Positions 25,720 through 32,779 of a stretch of 64,000 bases of DNA are shown here, in pieces. Position 1 is the stretch's first letter. Every line of letters begins with the position of its first letter. The DNA lies in assembly GCA_038258185.1 (NCBI GenBank), contig JBBSQD010000001.1, forward strand, positions 26,820 to 90,819, read 5' to 3'. The DNA comes from JAIOHN01 sp038258185 (GTDB taxonomy: Bacteria; Chloroflexota; Anaerolineae; Aggregatilineales; Phototrophicaceae). A program made the position numbers and the translations under genes. The notes beneath the pieces are model-generated. The model saw nothing but the letters and a program-made list of their open reading frames with translations. It ran no database searches and was not told the origin of the DNA.

Positions 25720-25796
25720 TGGTACCCCCGATAGGACTTGAACCTATGCTTACAGGGTTTAGGAAACCCCAGCTCTATCCCCTGAGCTACGGGGGC
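25720..25796 (-). tRNA. tRNA-Arg (anticodon CCT)
   Basis: Reading on the minus strand, the acceptor stem GCCCCCG/CGGGGGT has one G-U pair. The D-arm is GCTC/GAGC, the anticodon arm is GGGGT-TTCCTAA-ACCCT with anticodon CCT (reads AGG), and the T-arm is ATAGG-TTCAAGT-CCTAT. The discriminator is A at 25723 and CCA is encoded at 25720-25722. Confidence 0.93.
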
Positions 25797-25862
25797 ATAT
25801 CACTCAATTTTACCAAGATATCCGGTTTTCCTCAACGTTACGATTAGCGGCTGAGCAGACCC

Positions 25863-26504
25863 TTAGAAACTGTCCTGCTGCTTTTCGCGCAGGATGACGC
25901 GCAAACGCTGTTCCAGTTCACTCAGCATGATGGCGGTCGCGCCCCAGACCTTGTGACCCTCAAGCCAGTAATAGGGGATTTTGACCGGCATGCCGCGAAA
26001 ATCGCGGTATTCATCCAGCTTAACCTGTTCATCCAGCAGCGTTTGCAGACTGACGCTGAAGACTTCGGCGACCTCAGCAGGGTTGGGATAAATCTGTGGT
26101 GAATAGGTCATTACGCCCACCGTGGGATAAACCCGAAAATCACTTGGGGGAATATAAATCGGCGTGAGCTGACCTAAAATCTGAATATGATCGTCACAGA
26201 CGCCCAGTTCCTCGCAGGTTTCGCGCAGGGCAGTAGCCATAAATGAGCGATCTTCCGGGTCACGGCGGCCACCGGGAAAGCTGACCTGTCCGCTGTGACC
26301 GCGCAGCGTATCCGCACGGCGCGTCAGGATCAACTGCCAATCGTCCGCGTCCGGATACAGCAAAACCAGTACCCCCGCCTGACGCGTTTTGGCACCGGGC
26401 TTTTGCATCAGATCACGTGATCCGGGGGCCATCAGACGATGCGCGGCATCCGGGTCAAAATCGGTGAGCAGCAGCGCCGCCTGTATATCATCCCGGCTAA
26501 GCAT
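25863..26504 (-). CDS. NUDIX hydrolase, CoA diphosphatase-like
   Basis: A 213-residue NUDIX protein. The NUDIX box starts GGRRDPEDRSF and ends ATALRETCEELG, with the metal-binding R-E-x-x-E-E intact. It is preceded by LTRRADTLRGHSGQVSFPGG, the upstream signature of the NudL/NUDT7 group that splits coenzyme A into phosphopantetheine and ADP. It is the last gene of the minus-strand operon and overlaps the isoaspartate methyltransferase-like gene by eight bases, so it is co-expressed with the E1/E2/JAB genes. Whether that is functional or accidental is unclear. Confidence 0.85.
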   Translation of the reverse strand: MLSRDDIQAALLLTDFDPDAAHRLMAPGSRDLMQKPGAKTRQAGVLVLLYPDADDWQLILTRRADTLRGHSGQVSFPGGRRDPEDRSFMATALRETCEELGVCDDHIQILGQLTPIYIPPSDFRVYPTVGVMTYSPQIYPNPAEVAEVFSVSLQTLLDEQVKLDEYRDFRGMPVKIPYYWLEGHKVWGATAIMLSELEQRLRVILREKQQDSF

Positions 26505-27699
26505 GGGGCTGATTCGTATCCTGCCAGGCGTGAATAGTGTAATCCTTGCGGATATAGAGCTTGCCAGTGGTAATCTCAGGCTGGGGTTGATCGGTGGGGA
26601 TTAAGCGCAGGCGCAGCGCAGCGCTGCCGGGACGCCCCACCGCATCCCAGTCTGCCAGTAATCCCTGAACCGCCATAAAACTATCCGGTGAGCCAAAAGT
26701 GCGCACTTCACCGTGACCGTTATAGGGCACAAAACACGCGCTCCCCATGGTAATTAAAGCGAAGCCGTGACCTTCAATGCCATACGCCTGTTCGTTGGCG
26801 CTCAGGTTGTAGATAGCAAAGATAAAATTATCGGGTAAATTCAAAATCAGATAGGGGACAAAACCTGACCAGTATTCACCGGAGTTCAGCCGAATATCCA
26901 GCAGATTATCCTCGGCATCTTCCGAGAGCATCGAATGCAGCGCGGCGCTGTCCAGCCCATGAATCGCATTAGAGGTCAGAATCAGTGACGAACTGACGAC
27001 GCGCTGTGTCACGACCGGCCCGGCTTCCGTACCACGCAGCCGGATAAAGCCGCAGGGCAGATTATCCTCACTCAGCAGCGTGTCATCCGCTTGCAGGCTG
27101 AATACTCCGCTGACCTGGATGGAATCCAGCCAGAGAGGGGCGACGATCAAGCCGCGTGGCTTAAGCTGTCTGACCCACGCCGCGGGGATATCCCACACTC
27201 CCACCGTTGCGATGATGCGATCATAAGAGGCGCGTGGTGCATAGCCTAGCGCACCATCCGCAGCGACCACCCGCACAATGCTGCCATAGCCGGCATGCTG
27301 CAAATTATTCTTTGCCAGACTCACCATTTCGTTATCAATATCCAGCGACGTGACGTTGCCTTCATCACCGACAATGTGCTGAAGCAGCGCCGCGTTATAG
27401 CCCGTTCCCGCGCCGATTTCCAGCACATTCTGGCCCAGCTGGAGTTGCAGTTGATTCAGCATCAGTGCCATCATTGTGGGCTGGCTGGACGAACTTAACA
27501 CCGTACCATCGGAGTCACGTTTGACCGCGACGACATCATCCGCATAAACCTGTTGCAGCGGGGTGTCTTCCGGTAAAAACCGATGACGCGGCACAGTCAG
27601 AAAAGCTGCTTCAACCAACGGGTTTTGCAGCAGATCTTTTTCTTTCAGTTTATCCACCAATGCCTGGCGATGCGGCTGTGTCGGATCTCTAAATGTCAT
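26497..27699 (-). CDS. pcm: protein-L-isoaspartate O-methyltransferase-like protein with C-terminal extension
   Basis: A 400-residue protein. Residues 1-210 match PCMT, which methylates isoaspartyl residues in damaged proteins using SAM: HRFLPED, SSSSQPTMMALMLNQL, VLEIGAGTGYNAALL and YDRIIATVGVWDIPAAWVRQLKPRGLIVAPL. The last ~190 residues are an extension that I do not recognise, as often seen in PCMT-like proteins of Actinobacteria and Chloroflexota. ATG at 27699 is chosen because an upstream in-frame ATG (27744) lies deep in the preceding gene. The chosen start overlaps that gene's stop by 11 bp. It is linked in one operon to the E1/E2/JAB-like genes, which hints at a protein-modification or quality theme. 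Confidence 0.82.
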   Translation of the reverse strand: MTFRDPTQPHRQALVDKLKEKDLLQNPLVEAAFLTVPRHRFLPEDTPLQQVYADDVVAVKRDSDGTVLSSSSQPTMMALMLNQLQLQLGQNVLEIGAGTGYNAALLQHIVGDEGNVTSLDIDNEMVSLAKNNLQHAGYGSIVRVVAADGALGYAPRASYDRIIATVGVWDIPAAWVRQLKPRGLIVAPLWLDSIQVSGVFSLQADDTLLSEDNLPCGFIRLRGTEAGPVVTQRVVSSSLILTSNAIHGLDSAALHSMLSEDAEDNLLDIRLNSGEYWSGFVPYLILNLPDNFIFAIYNLSANEQAYGIEGHGFALITMGSACFVPYNGHGEVRTFGSPDSFMAVQGLLADWDAVGRPGSAALRLRLIPTDQPQPEITTGKLYIRKDYTIHAWQDTNQPHA

Positions 27700-28021
27700 A
27701 CCATGCCCGGCGCTTACGCAGCGAGACGCCCGCTTCGGCGTCACTGCGACGGGTGGTTTTCACGCGCCCGCGTGAGTCGATGTGTACCTGACCGGCGCGC
27801 TGTAACCGTGCGAATTCTTCCGGTGTGATGACCGGTGCCGGCTCACCACCCAGACGCTCCAGACGTTCATCCATCTCGTTACGGCCAGGACGGATATTTT
27901 CCGCCATTTCATCCTCACTGCGGACATCATTCGGCGGCGTGGGTGGCGTGTTGCCATTGCTATCCCCACTCAGATCCGGGATCTCTTCATTGTCCACCGG
28001 GATATTATTTTGTTCATCCAT
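27689..28021 (-). CDS. small acidic protein in the E1/E2/JAB operon
   Basis: A 110-residue protein with no Cys and no known domain. The first ~50 residues are acidic, Asn/Pro-rich and probably disordered. The rest is basic and helix-prone (NEMDERLERLGG, TPEEFARLQRAGQVHIDSRGRVKTTRR, SLRKRRAWYDI). It is not ubiquitin-like, since it lacks the beta-grasp pattern and does not end in Gly-Gly. It starts six bases after the E1-like gene and ends inside the next gene, so it is translated with them. A role as substrate, adaptor or partner of the enzymes around it is possible but not shown. Confidence 0.65.
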   Translation of the reverse strand: MDEQNNIPVDNEEIPDLSGDSNGNTPPTPPNDVRSEDEMAENIRPGRNEMDERLERLGGEPAPVITPEEFARLQRAGQVHIDSRGRVKTTRRSDAEAGVSLRKRRAWYDI

Positions 28022-28027
28022 TACCCA

Positions 28028-28948
28028 TTACTCCTCGTCTTTATCCTGGAAGACGATTCCCATAGTATCCATCAAATCGTCCAGTGACAGCGGATCGTCA
28101 CCGGCTTCGCTGGTCAGTTGAGAACGGTTGCGCAGCTTATCACCACACACCAGACACTGGGGATCACGCTCGATTGTCACCCAGACAGCGGTCTGCGGTT
28201 GGCTGACCTGTCCACTGACAATTTCCAGGGCATTATTTGCCAGTATAACGGTATTTCCTGGCATTGGTTCGTAAACATCAGTACCTTTTAACAATTCGTT
28301 CAGAATGAGCTGGGCCTGGACGGTCGCCACGCGGGTGACATGCAGCCACAATCCCGGCTCTGCTTCTAACGTGCCTTCGGGTCCGATCATGCCATAATCC
28401 AGCGCCTGATCTTCACCACTGCTCATGACCTGCGCCAGTTCATCACGCAGTTCCGCCGCCCAACAGGCATAGCACGGGCCATCATACGGATAAATCACCA
28501 CCGCATCGCCGCCCTCACCGCGTTCATAGACCCCGGCGTAAACCGCCGGCAGATTGCGATCCAGCGCGGCCTGATTCAGCACATATTTGGGGCCTTCACC
28601 GTCGACGGCGGATACCAGAATATCAATGCCATCCAGCGCATCCATATTGGCTTCAATGCGGCCTTTGCGGACTTCGACCTGGGCTTGCGGGTTACGGTGC
28701 TGGATTAAATCGGCCACGGCATCGACTTTGTACTGGCCGATATAACGCCGATCAGCCACATGACGGACGACATTGCCTTCTTCCAGAAGGTCATCATCCA
28801 CCAGTATAAAATGGCCGATACCACTCATCGCCAGACTGAGCGCGACTAATCCGCCGCCGGAGCCAAGCCCCACCACAGCGACTTTTTTCGTCGCCAGCAG
28901 CGCCAGATTATCCGAACCCAAAAGTTGTTCTACACGCTGCCAGCTCAT
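28028..28948 (-). CDS. E1-like ThiF-family adenylyltransferase
   Basis: A 306-residue ThiF/MoeB/E1-fold protein, expected to adenylate the C-terminus of a ubiquitin-like or sulfur-carrier protein. The ATP loop is VVGLGSGGGLVALSLA (Gly27-Gly33), followed by LVDDDLLEEGNVVRH (Asp51-53, Asn59, Arg62), the nucleotide-binding block of the family. Two CxxC pairs (Cys159/162 in GPCYACW and Cys255/258 in QCLVCG) form a zinc knuckle. These four are the only cysteines, so no separate thioester cysteine is present. The tail is acidic. It overlaps the JAB-like gene by four bases (ATGA), so the two are coupled. Confidence 0.85.
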   Translation of the reverse strand: MSWQRVEQLLGSDNLALLATKKVAVVGLGSGGGLVALSLAMSGIGHFILVDDDLLEEGNVVRHVADRRYIGQYKVDAVADLIQHRNPQAQVEVRKGRIEANMDALDGIDILVSAVDGEGPKYVLNQAALDRNLPAVYAGVYERGEGGDAVVIYPYDGPCYACWAAELRDELAQVMSSGEDQALDYGMIGPEGTLEAEPGLWLHVTRVATVQAQLILNELLKGTDVYEPMPGNTVILANNALEIVSGQVSQPQTAVWVTIERDPQCLVCGDKLRNRSQLTSEAGDDPLSLDDLMDTMGIVFQDKDEE

Positions 28949-30102
28949 GCTTCATCCTCGCTTGATACCGGCTCCTCAGTCGGTGAAAGTTCTGTTTCGG
29001 TCGTGCCCGGTGTTTCTGTGATAGCCTCTGCTGGTTCTTCAGATGTGACCATCACCACCGGCTTAATCCCCAGCGCGGTTTCCAGCGCCAGGACATAATC
29101 AATCAGGTATTTATCGGCTGACCATTCCCAGCCATCGGGGTCATCTACTGGTGCAGACTGCGCCCACAGGTCGGCAAAAACGTCGTACATATCCTCATCA
29201 CTGTCAATGCTGGTAAACGGCGCGACCCGCGCCGATGGTGGCGCATCAGGATAATTCCACGGCGTGCAGAGAATTAACACGCGATCTGACCCCACTCTGC
29301 CCACCATAAAGCAGATTTCCAGCGGTGGTTTTTCATCCACGTCCCACAGGACAACCGTGGTGAAAAGCTGCTCGTCCTGTAAGCGGTTGTTTTCTTCACT
29401 GCTGCGCTGCTGTTTGACCAGATGCCAGGGATAGTCCGGCAGCACCGGTAACTGATCATCCGGATAAACTGCCGGGATAATCGGCTGAAACAGCCGCACA
29501 TCGCGATGGATGTACCAGAAATCGACCCGCATGTGACTGCCATTAGCATAGGGCACGGTCAGAAAGTTCGCGCTTGTCGGCGTATTAACAGTCAGTGACG
29601 GATGCCCCAGCGTGACAATCGGCGCGACCAGAAATTCCATATTATTTTCTTCGTCGTCCAGCCAGTCCAGCGCGGTCATCTGATCACCCATACTGGGCTG
29701 GATCATGAAACCGGGCTGCTTGTGCCAGTCTCCCAGATAACGCAGCGGCACATCCCATTTGGCCTGTAACGGCTGCGTCGGATTTTTACGCTGCTGCTCG
29801 CGGTATGCCTGCCAGTTATCCTGTAACCACCAGAAAATATCTTCCTGATGTTCATCGCCCTGCTGAAAAGTATGCAGTTGACGGACAGTATCGCGGTCAT
29901 CTGGTGAGATCGTATCCAGAATATACAGGGTAGCCACCCCGTTGGTGCGCTCACCGGCCACCATCAGGCCGATCATGGCCTCACCGGTTTCGTCAGCGAT
30001 ATACTGGCTGGCAGCGGCGGTCATCTTTTTCAGCACACGCTGCGCAACGACCAGATTAGGGACACTATGGCGTATTGAATTCAATGATCTCATCATCCAC
30101 AT
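28945..30102 (-). CDS. JAB/JAMM-like isopeptidase with C-terminal UBC-like domain
   Basis: A 385-residue protein. Residues 30-150 look like a JAB/MPN domain: Glu38 in ADETGEAMIGLM lines up with the catalytic Glu of ETCG-type JAMMs, and GDWHKQPGFMIQPSMGD follows. The spacing H127-x-Q129-x7-S137-x2-D140 matches the HxHx7Sx2D zinc motif exactly, but the second His is Gln. Residues ~220-345 contain LEICFMVGR, VLILCTPWNYPDAPPSARV and an aromatic helix, which mirror the beta-meander and YP-x-x-P turn of the neighbouring E2-like protein, so a UBC/RWD-like fold is likely. The tail is rich in Glu, Thr and Pro. The ATG at 30102 follows GGAGG, which overlaps the E2 gene's stop. The zinc centre may be altered or absent. 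Confidence 0.75.
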   Translation of the reverse strand: MWMMRSLNSIRHSVPNLVVAQRVLKKMTAAASQYIADETGEAMIGLMVAGERTNGVATLYILDTISPDDRDTVRQLHTFQQGDEHQEDIFWWLQDNWQAYREQQRKNPTQPLQAKWDVPLRYLGDWHKQPGFMIQPSMGDQMTALDWLDDEENNMEFLVAPIVTLGHPSLTVNTPTSANFLTVPYANGSHMRVDFWYIHRDVRLFQPIIPAVYPDDQLPVLPDYPWHLVKQQRSSEENNRLQDEQLFTTVVLWDVDEKPPLEICFMVGRVGSDRVLILCTPWNYPDAPPSARVAPFTSIDSDEDMYDVFADLWAQSAPVDDPDGWEWSADKYLIDYVLALETALGIKPVVMVTSEEPAEAITETPGTTETELSPTEEPVSSEDEA

Positions 30103-30103
30103 G

Positions 30104-30571
30104 TTACCTCCGGCGGCGTGGCAGCGGGGTGTCAGGGCGGATTCGCTCCTCGACGCCTGGCCATTCGCTGGTGGCACGCCAGGTATAGTAAGCATACAGC
30201 CATTGTACCGCCCAACCCGCCACAGTTACGGACGTGGATCGGCTGGGGTTCCAACCGTACTGCTCACCATCTTTCGGGTTAAACAAACACAACTGGCCGT
30301 CTTCGTATTGATGCTTTTCGCTGTAGATGCGCGGTTTCAGCACATAAGCCTCTGCCGGACGGTTGGGATATTCATTGGGATATACGATCTTGATCGTATG
30401 TTCCGGACGTGTCAGCGTCGACAAATTGACCTCGACATCGCCCTCCCAGTACAGCGGACCAAATTGCGGCACGACCAGTTTAAAGGTGTTGCCAAAAGTT
30501 GCCCGCATGGCCTCTACTTCTAACCTCAGACGCGAGGAAACATTGCTTCGCGTTCCCCACCATGGTGCCAT
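30104..30571 (-). CDS. E2-like (UBC-fold) protein with active-site cysteine
   Basis: A 155-residue protein with the ubiquitin-conjugating-enzyme fold. An N-terminal helix (SSRLRLEVEAMRATFG) leads to a beta-meander (KLVVPQ, YWEGDVEVNL, HTIKIVYPNEYPNRPAEAYVLKP), then His87 and the catalytic-type DGQLCLF with Cys95, the only cysteine. A Trp/Tyr-rich C-terminal helix (SVTVAGWAVQWLYAYYTW) follows. This is the layout of bacterial E2 families that act with E1 and JAB partners, and a Cys-linked conjugation intermediate is the expected chemistry. ATG at 30571 is chosen because AGGAG lies upstream. TTG at 30601 is the first in-frame alternative. It is the first gene of the operon. Confidence 0.82.
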   Translation of the reverse strand: MAPWWGTRSNVSSRLRLEVEAMRATFGNTFKLVVPQFGPLYWEGDVEVNLSTLTRPEHTIKIVYPNEYPNRPAEAYVLKPRIYSEKHQYEDGQLCLFNPKDGEQYGWNPSRSTSVTVAGWAVQWLYAYYTWRATSEWPGVEERIRPDTPLPRRRR

Positions 30572-30831
30572 GTTTTGGGTTCTCCTGTCATCTATCACCA
30601 ACAGCCTTTATTTTACCATCATGCTGCAACCCGGTGACAGGTAACAACGTCAGCACCCCCAAATATTCAGTGTTTGTTACTTTCCTGTACGTGAACAGAA
30701 GCAGAAAGTTGCTGCCTGTCACTGTGGATTGTGGTGGCTGGGTAGATGCTGGTTGCAAACTTTGGTGTGTGAAGCTGTTCAGGCTGCCTTATCAAAAGCG
30801 CCTGAACAACTTTGTTCGGGACGGCCAGTGT

Positions 30832-31821
30832 TTACTGACCGCCTTCGTCTTCTATCTGTTTTTTATATTCGTCCAGGGCGGACATGACTTCGGAGCGAGT
30901 CAGAGTCACCGACTCGTCCTTTTCCGTCAGCAGATCTTCCGGGATAGGCTTGCGCTTTTCGGTCAGCAAGTCCGCCAGTGCATGGCTGAAGGTGCGGGCT
31001 TTGGCTTCATCGCCAAAGGCGATTTTGACCTCGCTCAGATGCTCCACCATCCACAGGTAGAGATCGGCCTCGGTACGATTGGGGAAGTACTGCATCACCT
31101 CGTATTTGCGGATCAGCGTCACGGCTGGCCGAAAGACATTATCGTACCAATCGGCTGCCGCGTCCTCGATGGTACAGGGGCATTCACCATCCAGATCCAT
31201 CGCACGGCGGTGCAGATAGACATGACCCATCAGGTCGACATAGCGTGATGGCTCACTCAATTGAATCGACTGATGATGCTGGCGCGTCAGGTTGAGGCGG
31301 GTTTCATCCAGAAATGACGCATAGGCTGCTGCGGCATCCAGGTCTTCGGCAGTCATGCCGGGTTCCAGGTCGATATAAGTCGGCAGCTCGGTGACATGCG
31401 CTTCGATGGTTTTATGGCCCATCTGGCGCGCAACGGAGACACGGTGATTACCATCGCGCACGAAATAGACATCGCCCACTTTATACAGTTCGACCGGGGG
31501 CAAGCCCTGCATACTGGTGGTATGCGCATACACCCGGCTCCAGCGATCCTGCATCTTGGCGTTTTTGGGTAAAAACTCGCTGGTGAAATCGCGATAGCGG
31601 CCTACACTGCCCACAATGCGATCCAGCGGGACTTCCTGCAGGCCTTTATAACTTTCCTCACGCAGACGCAGACGCGTCCGAATATCGTCAAAACTCAATA
31701 GCTCGGCGGGTTTACCTCGCAGCAGGCCAATGACATCTTTCCAGAACGCTTTTGATCGGGCGCTCTGAAAAGCCTGTAAGCCCTGCATATAGGATAATTT
31801 GTAATAGGTATCGTCAGACAT
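30832..31821 (-). CDS. ParB-like domain protein (DUF4032-type)
   Basis: A 329-residue protein. The N-terminal third contains a ParB/Srx-type nucleotide-binding core: VPLDRIVGSVGRYRDF, a VELYKVGDVYFVRDGNHRVSVARQMG segment (the D-G-N-H-R box) and VTELPTYIDL. The remainder is helical and acidic. ParB-like cores in non-partition proteins often bind CTP or ATP or act as small-molecule-dependent enzymes. The role here is unknown. AGGAGGG before the ATG at 31821 is a strong ribosome-binding site, whereas the ATG ten codons earlier has none. The FHA gene lies 150 bp upstream and the E2-like gene 260 bp downstream on the same strand. Confidence 0.72.
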   Translation of the reverse strand: MSDDTYYKLSYMQGLQAFQSARSKAFWKDVIGLLRGKPAELLSFDDIRTRLRLREESYKGLQEVPLDRIVGSVGRYRDFTSEFLPKNAKMQDRWSRVYAHTTSMQGLPPVELYKVGDVYFVRDGNHRVSVARQMGHKTIEAHVTELPTYIDLEPGMTAEDLDAAAAYASFLDETRLNLTRQHHQSIQLSEPSRYVDLMGHVYLHRRAMDLDGECPCTIEDAAADWYDNVFRPAVTLIRKYEVMQYFPNRTEADLYLWMVEHLSEVKIAFGDEAKARTFSHALADLLTEKRKPIPEDLLTEKDESVTLTRSEVMSALDEYKKQIEDEGGQ

Positions 31822-31970
31822 CGCATCCCTCCTGTAAGGGATAATTGACACTCAAAAATCATGGTGCAATAGAATAGATACTAAATCTATGGTTAACTTC
31901 GACAATATCCAGATTGCACACTTTATGAAGAATTTTACAACAGGTTCTTTGTTGGATGTCTAAATTTGGA

Positions 31971-32474
31971 TTAAGCCCGTGCGAATGAAACCCGCAACAC
32001 CAGATGCCCCAAGCGCAGTTCATCACCATCCCGTATCAGGCGGGGCTGGGTGCCGATTAAACGCTGACCATTGAGAAACGTTCCGTTCGGGCTGCCCATG
32101 TCCACCACATTCAGCGAGTTGTCGCGGCGGATAATCGATGCATGCCGGCGTGAAACACCTTTTGCGGCTGCATCATAGGGATTCAGGTCTAAATCCGGCT
32201 CATTGCCGCTGGGTGTATCTTGCCTGCCCAGCACTAATTCGGTGATTTCATCAAAGTAAAACACATGCCGATCGCGCGAGTCCCTGATATTAATAATCAT
32301 ACACATACGGGTATTAAAGCGTGCGGTGCCCCAGTGAGGCCGACCTTCTTCAAAATCAGTATCCTCCAGCGAACGTGTTGTGCCCTGTTCAGACAGCGCC
32401 AAAGGTTCGCCGCAGTACACGCAAATCTTGGTGCCTTCCTCATTCTCACGCTTGCAATTCGGGCAGGTTATCAC
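31971..32474 (-). CDS. zinc-ribbon FHA-domain protein
   Basis: A 167-residue soluble protein. Residues 4-21 form a zinc ribbon (CPNC, CVYC). The C-terminal ~100 residues are an FHA domain with all its landmarks: LVLGRQD, GVSRRHASI, DMGSPNGTFLNG and a GDELRLGHLVLRV end. FHA domains bind phosphothreonine peptides, so it should read a Ser/Thr kinase signal, although no kinase is encoded nearby. It is divergent from ftsH and lies upstream of the ParB-like gene and the E1/E2/JAB operon, so it could recruit phosphorylated clients to that system. That is inference. Confidence 0.88.
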   Translation of the reverse strand: MITCPNCKRENEEGTKICVYCGEPLALSEQGTTRSLEDTDFEEGRPHWGTARFNTRMCMIINIRDSRDRHVFYFDEITELVLGRQDTPSGNEPDLDLNPYDAAAKGVSRRHASIIRRDNSLNVVDMGSPNGTFLNGQRLIGTQPRLIRDGDELRLGHLVLRVSFARA

Positions 32475-32779
32475 ACACTTCTCCGGATTTTTTTCACTTT
32501 TTATACCATACTATAGTTATTCTACTACTATTCGTGCGGGATGAACAATAACGTTAGGAAATATTTACTGGCTTTTCTTTACGAATTTTACCTTATACTA
32601 CAGTATACAAACCCAAAAGGGGCTTTCTCATACCGCTCTATCACATTTCTTATTTGACCCCAAGCCAGTCTGTCACTATGATTAATAAATGGGCTTGTAG
32701 TATTTAGTCAACGAATGGTGTGTGTGACTGCCTATTGGAGTGCAGCCTTACATCCACCAGGTTTTATGGAGAGAAACGA
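32475..32779. promoter_or_regulatory. divergent FHA/ftsH intergenic region
   Basis: This 305-bp AT-rich spacer must carry promoters in both directions. A dyad, TATACT-AC-AGTATA at 32594-32607, could be an operator or overlap a -10 element. No confident -35/-10 pair or heat-shock CIRCE element was found. GGAGAG near 32768-32773 is the ribosome-binding site of ftsH. Confidence 0.35.

Noticed and set aside
27689..28021. The 110-residue protein as the missing ubiquitin-like modifier
   Set aside because: It lacks a beta-grasp pattern, has a disordered acidic half, and ends in Asp-Ile rather than Gly-Gly.
30602..30831. Regulatory RNA or promoter before the E2-like gene
   Set aside because: A loose inverted repeat (TGTTCAGGC at 30776 and GCCTGAACA at 30800) and a TAAAAT are present, but no consistent promoter pair or fold was found.
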